From NCBI RefSeq assembly GCF_039993895.1, contig NZ_CP121194.1, positions 3,782,001-3,846,000 of the forward strand: a DNA stretch of 64,000 nt, given 5' to 3'. This stretch comes from Edaphobacter paludis. GTDB lineage: Bacteria; Acidobacteriota; Terriglobia; Terriglobales; Acidobacteriaceae. How positions within the stretch are numbered: the stretch's first letter is position 1; each line of letters starts with the position of its first letter. This document shows, in pieces, positions 1 to 7,322 of the stretch. The notes below the pieces were generated by a model. It did no database searches, was not told where the DNA came from, and worked only from the letters and a program-made list of their open reading frames with translations. A program made the translations under genes and the position numbers.

Positions 1-34
1 TGCAATTAACCGTATCCATGGTAAGCCCGGGCTG

Positions 35-1066
35 TTGACCTCTGCTTTACTGCTCCCCGTTGCGCTCCTCTCGATCGCGTTTGCCGCTGCGCCTGTATAT
101 GCGCAGACCCAGGCAGCGGGCTCGGCAACCGCTGCTCCCCCGCCCCCACAGCCATCTCCCACGGTGCAGCAGCCGACGGCTTCCCCCGCAGCGCCCCAGG
201 GCCAGCCTGGGTCACAGAACGAGCCGATTACGACCATCCAGGTCCAGGTCAACGAAGTCAACCTGATCTTTACTGTCACCGACAAGAAGGGCCGCTTTAT
301 TACCGGGCTCCAGCGCCAGAACTTCGGCCTGCTCGATGATGGACGGCCTCCGGAGGCGGTGCTCGGCTTTACGCAGCAGACCAATCTGCCGCTTCGCGTC
401 GGCATCATGCTGGATACCAGCAGCTCCATTCGCCAGCGTTTTCAGTTCGAGCAGGACTCGGCTATCGAGTTTCTATTGCAGGTGCTGCATCTCAACGACA
501 GGGCGTTTGTTGAGGGCTTTGATATTGCGACGGATGTATCCCAGGGTTTTACAAACAACGTCGATCAACTGAACCAGGGAATTCGCAAGCTGCGCCCGGG
601 CGGAGGTACAGCGCTCTATGACGCGCTGTACAAGACCTGCCGCGACCAGATGCTGAGTCTTCCCGAACCGGGTTCAGTACGACGCGCTTTGATTCTTGTC
701 TCCGACGGCGACGATAACTACAGCCGGGCGCAGGAGAGCGACGCCATCAAGATGTGCCAGCGCGCCAACACAATCGTTTATGCGATCAGTACGAATGTCA
801 GCCCCAGCCGCGACAAGGGTGACGATGTTCTGAAGGCAATCTCGGAGGCGACCGGCGGCCAGGCCTTTTATCCCACAAAGATCGAAGATGTAGCGATCGG
901 CTTCCGCAATATCGAGCAGGAACTGCGTAGCCAATATTCGCTGGTATATCGCCCGGCAGACTTCAAGCAGGACGGAGCCTTCCGAACGATCTACCTTCAG
1001 GCACTCGATCCGCGATATCACGTCCGTGCGCAGAAGGGCTACTTCGCCCCGAAGCCGCCGCAGTAA
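35..1066 (+). CDS. Secreted VWA-domain protein, possibly cut at the window edge
   Basis: Predicted exported von Willebrand factor A protein, probably a cell-surface binding or adhesion protein. The first ~24 residues form a hydrophobic signal peptide ending in an AxA-like site (VYAQ). A Pro/Gln/Ala-rich linker follows at about residues 25-65. The VWA fold covers about 75-330 and keeps the metal-binding MIDAS set: DTSSS at 127-131, a Thr in the GGGTALYDAL segment, and an Asp in VSDGDDN. Such proteins are abundant in acidobacteria, where they form a VWFA-related family. The TTG at 35 is only the first start-like codon. The frame is open to base 2, so the true start may lie outside the window. 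An O-methyltransferase follows 15-25 bases downstream and may be co-transcribed. The natural ligand is unknown. Confidence 0.85.
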   Translation: MTSALLLPVALLSIAFAAAPVYAQTQAAGSATAAPPPPQPSPTVQQPTASPAAPQGQPGSQNEPITTIQVQVNEVNLIFTVTDKKGRFITGLQRQNFGLLDDGRPPEAVLGFTQQTNLPLRVGIMLDTSSSIRQRFQFEQDSAIEFLLQVLHLNDRAFVEGFDIATDVSQGFTNNVDQLNQGIRKLRPGGGTALYDALYKTCRDQMLSLPEPGSVRRALILVSDGDDNYSRAQESDAIKMCQRANTIVYAISTNVSPSRDKGDDVLKAISEATGGQAFYPTKIEDVAIGFRNIEQELRSQYSLVYRPADFKQDGAFRTIYLQALDPRYHVRAQKGYFAPKPPQ

Positions 1067-1090
1067 ATTACCAGCAAGGAGATGGACGCT

Positions 1091-1765
1091 ATGGCTGAAG
1101 GCGCAGAGTTGTGGAAGAAGGTTGACCGGTACATTACCGATCAACTGATCCCGGCCGATCCGGTTCTTGATGAAGCACAGGAAGCGAATGCAGCCGCTGG
1201 ATTGCCTGCGATTGATGTTGCGCCCAACCAGGGCAAGATGCTGCACCTGCTGGCTCGCGTTGCAGGGGCACGCAACATTCTTGAGATAGGCACGCTGGGC
1301 GGGTACAGCACTACATGGCTGGCGAGAGCGCTTCCTGACGACGGTCATCTGATAACTCTCGAAGCGGATGCGAAGCACGCCGAAGTAGCTCGCGGGAACA
1401 TTGCCCGGGCTGGGCTGGATCATCTTGTTACCGTACGGCTCGGTGCGGCGTTGGATACATTGCCCCGGCTTGAGGAAGAGGGGAAGGGGCCGTTCGACCT
1501 CATCTTCATTGATGCGGACAAGCAGAATATCCCGAAATATCTGGCATGGGCGTTGAAGCTCTCCCGTAAGGGAACGCTCATTCTTGTGGACAACGTCATA
1601 CGCGACGGAGAGGTTATCGACGCGTCGAGCGCAAGTCCGCAGGTGCAGGGTGCGCGGGGACTCTTCGACGCGCTGAAAGCTGAACCTCGCCTGCAAGCGA
1701 CTGCGCTGCAAACGGTTGGGAGCAAAGGCTATGACGGGTTTGTTATGGCAGTTGTAGTTGCCTGA
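1091..1765 (+). CDS. Class I SAM-dependent O-methyltransferase (caffeoyl-CoA OMT-like)
   Basis: Small cytosolic methyltransferase that transfers a methyl group from S-adenosylmethionine to a hydroxyl, probably of a catechol-like or phenolic acceptor. The Rossmann motif I is LEIGTLGGYST. The acidic motif LIFIDADKQN supplies the metal and SAM-side aspartates typical of the divalent-cation-dependent family (pfam Methyltransf_3). Length, 224 residues, is normal for the family. I chose ATG 1091 because the ribosome site AAGGAG at 1076-1081 abuts the earlier ATG at 1082 but sits 9 bases before 1091. It lies just behind the VWA gene on the same strand. The substrate cannot be read from sequence. Confidence 0.85.
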   Translation: MAEGAELWKKVDRYITDQLIPADPVLDEAQEANAAAGLPAIDVAPNQGKMLHLLARVAGARNILEIGTLGGYSTTWLARALPDDGHLITLEADAKHAEVARGNIARAGLDHLVTVRLGAALDTLPRLEEEGKGPFDLIFIDADKQNIPKYLAWALKLSRKGTLILVDNVIRDGEVIDASSASPQVQGARGLFDALKAEPRLQATALQTVGSKGYDGFVMAVVVA

Positions 1766-1886
1766 AAACGGCGTTCATCTCCTCTCGGTTCGTTATTAAA
1801 ATTTACTGGCTGCGCCTGGCAGAATCTTAAAATCCGGGGTAACTCTCCAGTCGTGTTCGTGTCTAATGAGAGAAGGGAGACATCCC

Positions 1887-2483
1887 ATGAATCTGCGTCG
1901 AAGCTTCACGTTACTCTCTTCTCTGGTCATCCTCGCGGTGTGCCCCTTAGTGCTATGTAGTTCAGCGGCAAACGCTCAGCAACCAGCGGGAATTCAAGAC
2001 GCCTGGACTGCGCTCGCTGATCAGCCTGCGAGCCATACCGCCTTCAGCTTTGACCGCACCATGATGCAGGTTGCGCAGTCGCTGCTGGAGTCGGGCGGAA
2101 TGAGTCCAGAGCGGGCCGCGGCGGCGCTTACGGGCATCTCGGTGGACAACTACCATTACTCCGAGCCGGCCTTCTACACGCCCGAGGCTATGAGTGCCAT
2201 CATTGCCAGCTATCATGCGGCCGGGTGGAAGCATCTGGTCAATGCCAATCAGTCACCGCAGTCTTCGGCACAGCCTCGCGGTGTCATTACCGACCTCTGG
2301 CTGCATAATTCTGGTCCGAACATCAGCGGCGTTGTGGTGCTTACACGCTCTCCGCGCGATATGAGCGTCATCCAGATCACGTGCGAGCTTCGCCCTCTCG
2401 ATCTGGTACACCTCAGCGGGCACTTCGGCATTCCCAAGGTCGATCCCAATGCGGTGATGGTGCCTTCTCCAGACGGCAGGTAA
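1887..2483 (+). CDS. Exported protein of unknown function
   Basis: I do not recognise the family. The 198-residue product starts with a clear signal peptide (positively charged MNLRRS, then a hydrophobic stretch, cleavage near ANAQ at about residue 31), so it is probably periplasmic or secreted. The mature part is mixed alpha/beta in character with no repeats or transmembrane segments and no obvious metal motif. ATG 1887 is chosen because AAGGGAG at 1873-1879 precedes it by 7 bases; an earlier ATG at 1866 lies inside or before that site. The gene is convergent with adenosine deaminase, leaving only three bases between the two stops. Confidence 0.7.
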   Translation: MNLRRSFTLLSSLVILAVCPLVLCSSAANAQQPAGIQDAWTALADQPASHTAFSFDRTMMQVAQSLLESGGMSPERAAAALTGISVDNYHYSEPAFYTPEAMSAIIASYHAAGWKHLVNANQSPQSSAQPRGVITDLWLHNSGPNISGVVVLTRSPRDMSVIQITCELRPLDLVHLSGHFGIPKVDPNAVMVPSPDGR

Positions 2484-2486
2484 CTT

Positions 2487-3527
2487 CTACCAGCCGTATT
2501 GCTCTACCAGCCGCAGGAGTGCGAGCTTTCGCTCGGGAGGCAGAAAGCTTGCTTCGACGGAGTTGGCTGCGAGTTCGCGCATCTGCTCCAGCGTGAAGCC
2601 GTATCGTTCCTGGGCGAGAATGTATTCTTCGAGCAGGTTGCTGCCGAACATCGGTGGGTCGTCGGAGTTGAGCGTGACCATCAGGCCGGAATCGAAGTAG
2701 TGACGCAGCGGATGCTCGTCGAAGTCCGCGCAACAACCGGTGCGGATATTGCTGGTGACGTTGATCTCGAGCGGAATCTGTTTTTGCGCGAGGACTCCAA
2801 TCAACTCCGGGTCGTCCTGGGCTGAGAGCGCGTGCCCCACGCGTTCGGCGCCGATATTGATCGCCGACCAGATGCTCTCGGGGCCCACCGATTCTCCGGC
2901 GTGGGCGGTCAGGCGCAGCCCGGCCTGCTTCGCCTCTGCATAAAGTTCGCGGAAGAGGCTGGCGTCGCCGCGGGCCTCGTCACCGCCGATGCCGATGCCG
3001 ACGATGCTGGGATACTTTGGCTGTAACTCCGCCGCCTTGCGAAAGACCTTCGCGGCCTCATCCGTCCCGAAGTGGCGTACTGCGTCGATGATCCAGAGGA
3101 CGGTAGTGCCGAACTCCTGCTCACCGCGAAGGCGACCGCGCTCGATGGCTTCAACGTAGGGCTCGACCTCGGTCTTCTTCCAGTAATAGATGATGCCGAA
3201 GGAGATGTAGACTTCGGCGTGAACGACTCCCTGCGCAGCCAGCTCGCGGATCATGTTGTAGGTGATGAGCTCGTAGTCTTCCGGCCCGCGCAGACGCTCG
3301 GTGACGGCTTTGAAGGACATGAGGAAGCCGAGGAAGTTTTCGTACTTGTACAACTCGCTGGCGGATTCGAGGGTAAGAGGCTCGGCATCATGGCGGCGGC
3401 TCAGCTCGACCAGCGTCTGGGGCAGGATGGTGCCTTCAAGGTGGAGGTGCAGTTCAGCCTTGGGGAGTTTGCGCAGCCAGTCGACTACATCGATCTCAGG
3501 GTCGCGCTTTGTGCTTCGTTTCGCCAT
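2487..3527 (-). CDS. add: Adenosine deaminase family protein
   Basis: Metal-dependent hydrolase of the adenosine/AMP deaminase family; expected to convert adenosine (and deoxyadenosine) to inosine in purine salvage. It shows the family metal and catalytic motifs in order: HLHLEGT near residues 27-33 (two zinc-binding His), the catalytic TAHAGES segment in the middle, and NSDDPPMF near residue 290. The length, 346 residues, matches the family. The start MAKRSTKR places the first His pair about 27 residues in. Some family members instead deaminate adenine or 6-amino-deoxyfutalosine, so substrate assignment is less certain than family. It is transcribed toward the exported-protein gene and divergently from the DUF892 gene. 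Confidence 0.87.
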   Translation of the reverse strand: MAKRSTKRDPEIDVVDWLRKLPKAELHLHLEGTILPQTLVELSRRHDAEPLTLESASELYKYENFLGFLMSFKAVTERLRGPEDYELITYNMIRELAAQGVVHAEVYISFGIIYYWKKTEVEPYVEAIERGRLRGEQEFGTTVLWIIDAVRHFGTDEAAKVFRKAAELQPKYPSIVGIGIGGDEARGDASLFRELYAEAKQAGLRLTAHAGESVGPESIWSAINIGAERVGHALSAQDDPELIGVLAQKQIPLEINVTSNIRTGCCADFDEHPLRHYFDSGLMVTLNSDDPPMFGSNLLEEYILAQERYGFTLEQMRELAANSVEASFLPPERKLALLRLVEQYGW

Positions 3528-3617
3528 CTCACCAGTCTATTCGAGTGAAGGTACAACATATCGGATAGGCGTCTCATCCTACTATTGCTTGCAACTATAG
3601 ATTTTGGGAGAAACGGC

Positions 3618-4112
3618 ATGAGCGTAGAGACAATGCAGGAACTTTTTATCGACGAATTGAAAGACTTATATTCCGCGGAGAAGCAGATCACACGCGCACT
3701 TCCCAAGCTGGCTAAAGCTGCAACTTCTGCAGAGTTGAAACAGGCGTTTTTGAGCCACCTGGAAGAGACGAACGGGCAGGTTGCGCGGCTGGAACAGGCT
3801 TTTCAGATTCTGGGAAAGAGTCCGAAGGGAAAGACCTGCGTCGGCATGAAGGGCGTGCTCGAAGAAGGCTCTGAGGTTCTCGAAGATACCGGCAAGGGCG
3901 TTGTACGGGACGCCGCGCTGATCTCTGCCGCGCAGCGGGTAGAGCACTATGAGATGGCCGGCTATGGTTCAGCCCAGGCGTTCGCAAAGCTACTGGGGCA
4001 GAGTGAAATCGCAAAACTCCTCGAAGCAACACTCGCCGAAGAGAAGGCAGCCGACAAGAAGCTGAGTGGTATTTCGAAGCAGGTGAACGCAGAAGCTAAA
4101 CGCGCCGGTTAG
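3618..4112 (+). CDS. Ferritin-like DUF892 (YciE-type) protein
   Basis: 164-residue, all-helical protein of the YciE/DUF892 family, which adopts a ferritin-like four-helix bundle and is often associated with stress responses. The N-terminus (MQELFIDELKDLYSAEKQI) is the family hallmark, and conserved carboxylates and a His (EHYEMAGYG) lie where a di-iron site would be. The biochemical role of the family is not established. ATG 3618 is chosen for the GGGAGAAA ribosome site 6 bases upstream; the open frame extends back to 3585 but lacks a better site. A hairpin terminator at 4131 ends the unit. It is divergent from adenosine deaminase. Confidence 0.82.
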   Translation: MSVETMQELFIDELKDLYSAEKQITRALPKLAKAATSAELKQAFLSHLEETNGQVARLEQAFQILGKSPKGKTCVGMKGVLEEGSEVLEDTGKGVVRDAALISAAQRVEHYEMAGYGSAQAFAKLLGQSEIAKLLEATLAEEKAADKKLSGISKQVNAEAKRAG

Positions 4113-4130
4113 AGGAGGTTTAGCACTCTC

Positions 4131-4154
4131 AATGAGCCGCGGCGGCGGCTCATT
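4131..4154 (+). terminator. Rho-independent terminator after the DUF892 gene
   Basis: A perfect 10-bp inverted repeat (AATGAGCCGC / GCGGCTCATT) with a GGCG loop is followed by TCTTTT. It lies 19 bases past the stop codon of the DUF892 gene. Confidence 0.8.
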
Positions 4155-4211
4155 TCTTTTGTGAGCAGGATCTATTTTTCATAGGATTGAAAAGCGGAAT
4201 AGGATTGCCGG

Positions 4212-5426
4212 ATGAAGAAGAAGTACCTTGGACCTAAACCGCCAAAGCGTGGAGCGATTTTAGAAACCCGTCGCCAGTTAAAGATGGCAAAGTCCGCGCA
4301 CGCTTATGTGCGGGGCAACACGATCCAGTTTTACGAGTGGCTGCAGACCGAAAGCGCAGCCTTGCTGCCGAAGGGGCCATCCATCTGGATCTGCGGCGAT
4401 TGCCATGTAGGCAACCTGGGACCTGTGGGCAACTCCGACGGCGAGATTGAGCTGGCGATCCGAGACCTCGATCAAACAGTGATTGGAAATCCAGCGCACG
4501 ACCTGGTTCGATTAGGACTTTCCCTGGCCACTGCGGCGAGGGGTTCTGATCTTCCCGGCGTGACGACGGCCCGGATGATCGAGCAGATGACAGAGGGATA
4601 TCAGGAGGCGCTTGCTCCCCGGCGGAAGCAGAAGGTTAAAAAAGGGAAGATCCCGGACCCGGTTCAGACGGTACTCAAACAGGCTCTTCGACGCCGGTGG
4701 AAAAATCTGGCGAATGAGCGCATTGAAGGGGTCAGTCCCCAGATCCCGCTCGGAGAACGGTTCTGGGCTTTATCCAAGGAGGAGAGGCTCCGGATCAAAG
4801 AGCTGTTCGCAACGGAAGCTGCCAGGAAACTCGTGACATGTTTGCAGGATCGGGAGGACGACGCACCTATTGAGGTTGTCGACGCAGCCTACTGGATGAA
4901 GGGCTGCAGTTCCTTGGGGCGATTGCGTTATGCCGTTCTGGTGCGCGTGGGGAAGACGAAAGGAACCGAAGAAAAGTTTTGCCTCATCGACATAAAAGAG
5001 GGCGTGGCCGCGGCCGCCCCGCGCGCCAGAGGAAGCAAAGTCTTCAAAGACCATGCAGCCCGTGTGGTTGAGGGTGCAATGAACCTTTCGCCCTTTCTGG
5101 GGGAGAGAATGCTCCCGGCAAAGCTTCTTGGACGTTCCGTTGTAATGCGGGAACTGCTGCCTCAAGATCTGAAGTTAGAGATGGAGTCTTTGACTGTGGA
5201 TGAAGCGGTTGCTGCCGCACGTCATCTGGCGTTCGTGGTCGGCCGCGCTCACGCACGGCAGATGGACGCCAAGACGAGGAAGAAGTGGCGGGAGGTGCTG
5301 AATCGCAGCCGACTGAAGACACTGGACGCTCCTTCATGGCTGTGGAAGAGCGTGGTGGAGTTAGTGGCACGCCACGAAGCGGCATATCTTGAGCATTGCC
5401 GTCAGTATGCGCTTCAGACAAAATGA
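4212..5426 (+). CDS. DUF2252 family protein (first copy)
   Basis: 404-residue cytosolic protein of the DUF2252 family, function not established. Motifs resemble a phosphotransferase: GDCHVGN at 62-68 followed by DLD at 85-87 looks like the catalytic loop and metal-binding DFD of aminoglycoside/choline kinases. A Gly/Ser loop (GCSSLG, 231-236) and a strand ending in an IKE lysine (K262) look like an ATP-binding lobe, but they occur after the catalytic motifs. That order would mean a permuted kinase fold; this is my inference. A second, longer DUF2252 protein is at 61669-63033. The start ATG at 4212 has a weak upstream site (GGATTGCCGG). It follows the DUF892 terminator and is convergent with an amino acid permease. 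Confidence 0.8.
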   Translation: MKKKYLGPKPPKRGAILETRRQLKMAKSAHAYVRGNTIQFYEWLQTESAALLPKGPSIWICGDCHVGNLGPVGNSDGEIELAIRDLDQTVIGNPAHDLVRLGLSLATAARGSDLPGVTTARMIEQMTEGYQEALAPRRKQKVKKGKIPDPVQTVLKQALRRRWKNLANERIEGVSPQIPLGERFWALSKEERLRIKELFATEAARKLVTCLQDREDDAPIEVVDAAYWMKGCSSLGRLRYAVLVRVGKTKGTEEKFCLIDIKEGVAAAAPRARGSKVFKDHAARVVEGAMNLSPFLGERMLPAKLLGRSVVMRELLPQDLKLEMESLTVDEAVAAARHLAFVVGRAHARQMDAKTRKKWREVLNRSRLKTLDAPSWLWKSVVELVARHEAAYLEHCRQYALQTK

Positions 5427-5441
5427 AGCGGCGCGCGTCGT

Positions 5442-6992
5442 CTAGTTTTTGTAAAACTCGCTTCGTTTGCGGCTGTAGAAGATGTACACGCCCAGACCGA
5501 TGATCAGCCACACGAAGAACCGTATCCAGGTTTTAGCTGGCAGCCCCGCCATCAGCAGCACGCAGAACAGTACGGAGAGCACTGGAATGATGGGCCCAAA
5601 GGGAACGCGAAAGCCTCGGGGCCGCTCCGGTTGGCGCACGCGGAGTACGATCACACCGATCGACACCAGTACAAAGGCGAACAGCGTTCCGATGTTCGAC
5701 ATCTCAGCGAAGGTGCCTACGTCAAAGAGGCCTGCGGGAATTGCCACGAGGACTCCTGCCACCCAGGTGGCGAAGGCTGGCGTGCGGAACTTCGGGTGTA
5801 CGCGGCTGAAGACGTCGGGCAACAGGCGGTCGCGCGACATTGCAAACCATACCCGTGCCTGCCCCAGCTGGAAGACGAGAATGGACGAGATCATTCCCAC
5901 CAGCGCACCGATGAGTACCGCAAGCCTCACCCAGTGCAGGCTGTGGCCTCCCGGCTCGGTGGTTGCGACTCTCTTCAGCGCGTTGACGACGGGAGCGCCA
6001 TCACCGGCGACGGACTGCCAGGGAACCAGGCCGGTCAGCACCACGGCCACTCCGACGTACAGGATGGTGCAGACGACCAGCGTTGCGATGATGCCGATGG
6101 GCACGTCGCGGCGGGGATTTTTGCACTCCTCGCTTGCCGTCGAGATGGAATCGAAACCAATATAGGTGAAGAAGATTATCGAGCCACCGGCGAGAATGCC
6201 GCTCATACCGTTGGGAGAGAATGGCGTGTAGTTGGCCGGATGAATGAAGCTGAGTCCGAAGAAGACGAACAGCAGAATCGCTGCGATCTTCACCAAGACC
6301 ATAATGTTGTTGGTACGCGAGGACTCGCGGATGCCGCGCACAAGCACGACAGTCAGCAGCAGCACAATTAAAAATGCCGGAATGTTGAAGCCTGCGTGCC
6401 ACCCCGGGGTGTAGATGTCGTTTCCCTGAAGGTCCTGGAGGCCCAGCGGAAGATAAGCGGGGGAGAGCCATTTTGGCGATATGTGGATTCCCATCCAGTC
6501 CAGCAGGGCGACCACATGCGCCGCAAAGCCGACGCTCACGCTCATGTTCGAGAAGGCGTACTCGAGGATCAGGTCCCAGCCGATGATCCAAGCCACCAGT
6601 TCGCCGAGCGTCGCGTAGGTGTAGGTGTAAGCCGACCCGGCGATGGGGATCATCGATGCGAGTTCGGCGTAACAGAGACCAGTGAGCGCGCAGACGATGG
6701 CAACCAGTACCAGCGAGATTGCCAGTGCCGGTCCTGCGCCGGGGCGTCCGGCGATGGCTCCGTGATGCAAAAGCAGATCGATGACAGGCGAATCGGACCA
6801 CGAGACGAGCGCGGCTGGGTTCCCGCCGATCGCCACGCCGATCACCGTAAAGATTCCCGACCCGATGACCGCGCCGATGCCCAGCGCCGTCAAAGACACC
6901 GGACCCAGCGTCTTCTTCAACGCGTGCTCCGGCCGCTCCGATTCAGAGATCAGCTTGTCGATCGATTTGGTGCGAAATATCTGTCTGGCCAG
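5442..6992 (-). CDS. APC-family amino acid permease
   Basis: Inner-membrane amino acid transporter of the APC superfamily, resembling cationic amino acid transporters, with about 12-14 hydrophobic segments. The signature stretch LGIGAVIGSGIFTVIG in the first helix holds the unwound substrate-binding Gly motif. The methionine-like TTG at 6920 falls inside the conserved N-terminus. The reading frame continues upstream through KSIDKLISESERPEHALKK, a typical cytoplasmic leader, to a CTG at 6992 that is preceded by GAGGAG at about 8 bases and, further up, a stop. I therefore extend the gene to 6992 with CTG as probable start (516 residues). Substrate specificity cannot be told. Convergent with the DUF2252 gene, 15 bases apart. 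Confidence 0.87.
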   Translation of the reverse strand: MARQIFRTKSIDKLISESERPEHALKKTLGPVSLTALGIGAVIGSGIFTVIGVAIGGNPAALVSWSDSPVIDLLLHHGAIAGRPGAGPALAISLVLVAIVCALTGLCYAELASMIPIAGSAYTYTYATLGELVAWIIGWDLILEYAFSNMSVSVGFAAHVVALLDWMGIHISPKWLSPAYLPLGLQDLQGNDIYTPGWHAGFNIPAFLIVLLLTVVLVRGIRESSRTNNIMVLVKIAAILLFVFFGLSFIHPANYTPFSPNGMSGILAGGSIIFFTYIGFDSISTASEECKNPRRDVPIGIIATLVVCTILYVGVAVVLTGLVPWQSVAGDGAPVVNALKRVATTEPGGHSLHWVRLAVLIGALVGMISSILVFQLGQARVWFAMSRDRLLPDVFSRVHPKFRTPAFATWVAGVLVAIPAGLFDVGTFAEMSNIGTLFAFVLVSIGVIVLRVRQPERPRGFRVPFGPIIPVLSVLFCVLLMAGLPAKTWIRFFVWLIIGLGVYIFYSRKRSEFYKN

Positions 6993-7053
6993 CGGAATTG
7001 CTCCTCAAACAGAATCATTCTGGAGCAGCTTGAAGTCTTATCCGGACGGAATT

Positions 7054-7118
7054 GCTCTGAGCGGAACATCGTCGCTCGATAATGCAGCGAGAGCCGCATT
7101 GCCGGTTCCGCTCAGAGC
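7054..7118. repeat. Long inverted repeat in a permease upstream region
   Basis: A perfect 14-bp inverted repeat (7054-7067 against 7105-7118) encloses 37 bases that can themselves fold (TCGCT/AGCGA and AATGC/GCATT pairs). It lies between the stop of the 51-residue basic protein and the permease start, on the same strand. An 11-base direct repeat (CGGAATTGCTC) occurs at 6993-7003 and 7047-7057. It could end the pcrA transcript or act as a leader of the permease; it lacks a T-run. Confidence 0.5.
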
Positions 7119-7127
7119 TTTATTCCG

Positions 7128-7283
7128 TTACCGCTTGCTTTGTCCGCGTGAAGCTTTCTTGATCTTGGCTTTGTTCTCGCCGCGAGCGCCGGTGCGCTTT
7201 GCCTTGGGGGCGGCCTTCTTACGTGCTGCGCGCTTTACCTTCTTGCGCTCTTCGGTGTCGGTGATGCTCTTTGTATTTGCCAT
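7128..7283 (-). CDS. 51-residue basic protein downstream of pcrA
   Basis: Small open frame beginning MANTKSITDTEERKK, too short for usual ORF cut-offs. The product is extremely basic (about 20 Lys/Arg of 51), with runs such as KVKRAARKKAAPKAKR, so it should bind nucleic acid or ribosomes; I do not recognise a named family. It begins 40 bases after the stop of the UvrD/PcrA helicase on the same strand, suggesting co-transcription. No strong ribosome site is visible (GGAAAG about 11 bases upstream). Its codons look like those of neighbouring genes, and the alternative plus-strand frame across this stretch has no ribosome site and no recognisable product. A long stem-loop lies just after its stop. 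Confidence 0.65.
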   Translation of the reverse strand: MANTKSITDTEERKKVKRAARKKAAPKAKRTGARGENKAKIKKASRGQSKR

Positions 7284-7322
7284 GTATCGATGCCAATCTT
7301 TCCAGGTGCGATTTTCAGAACT

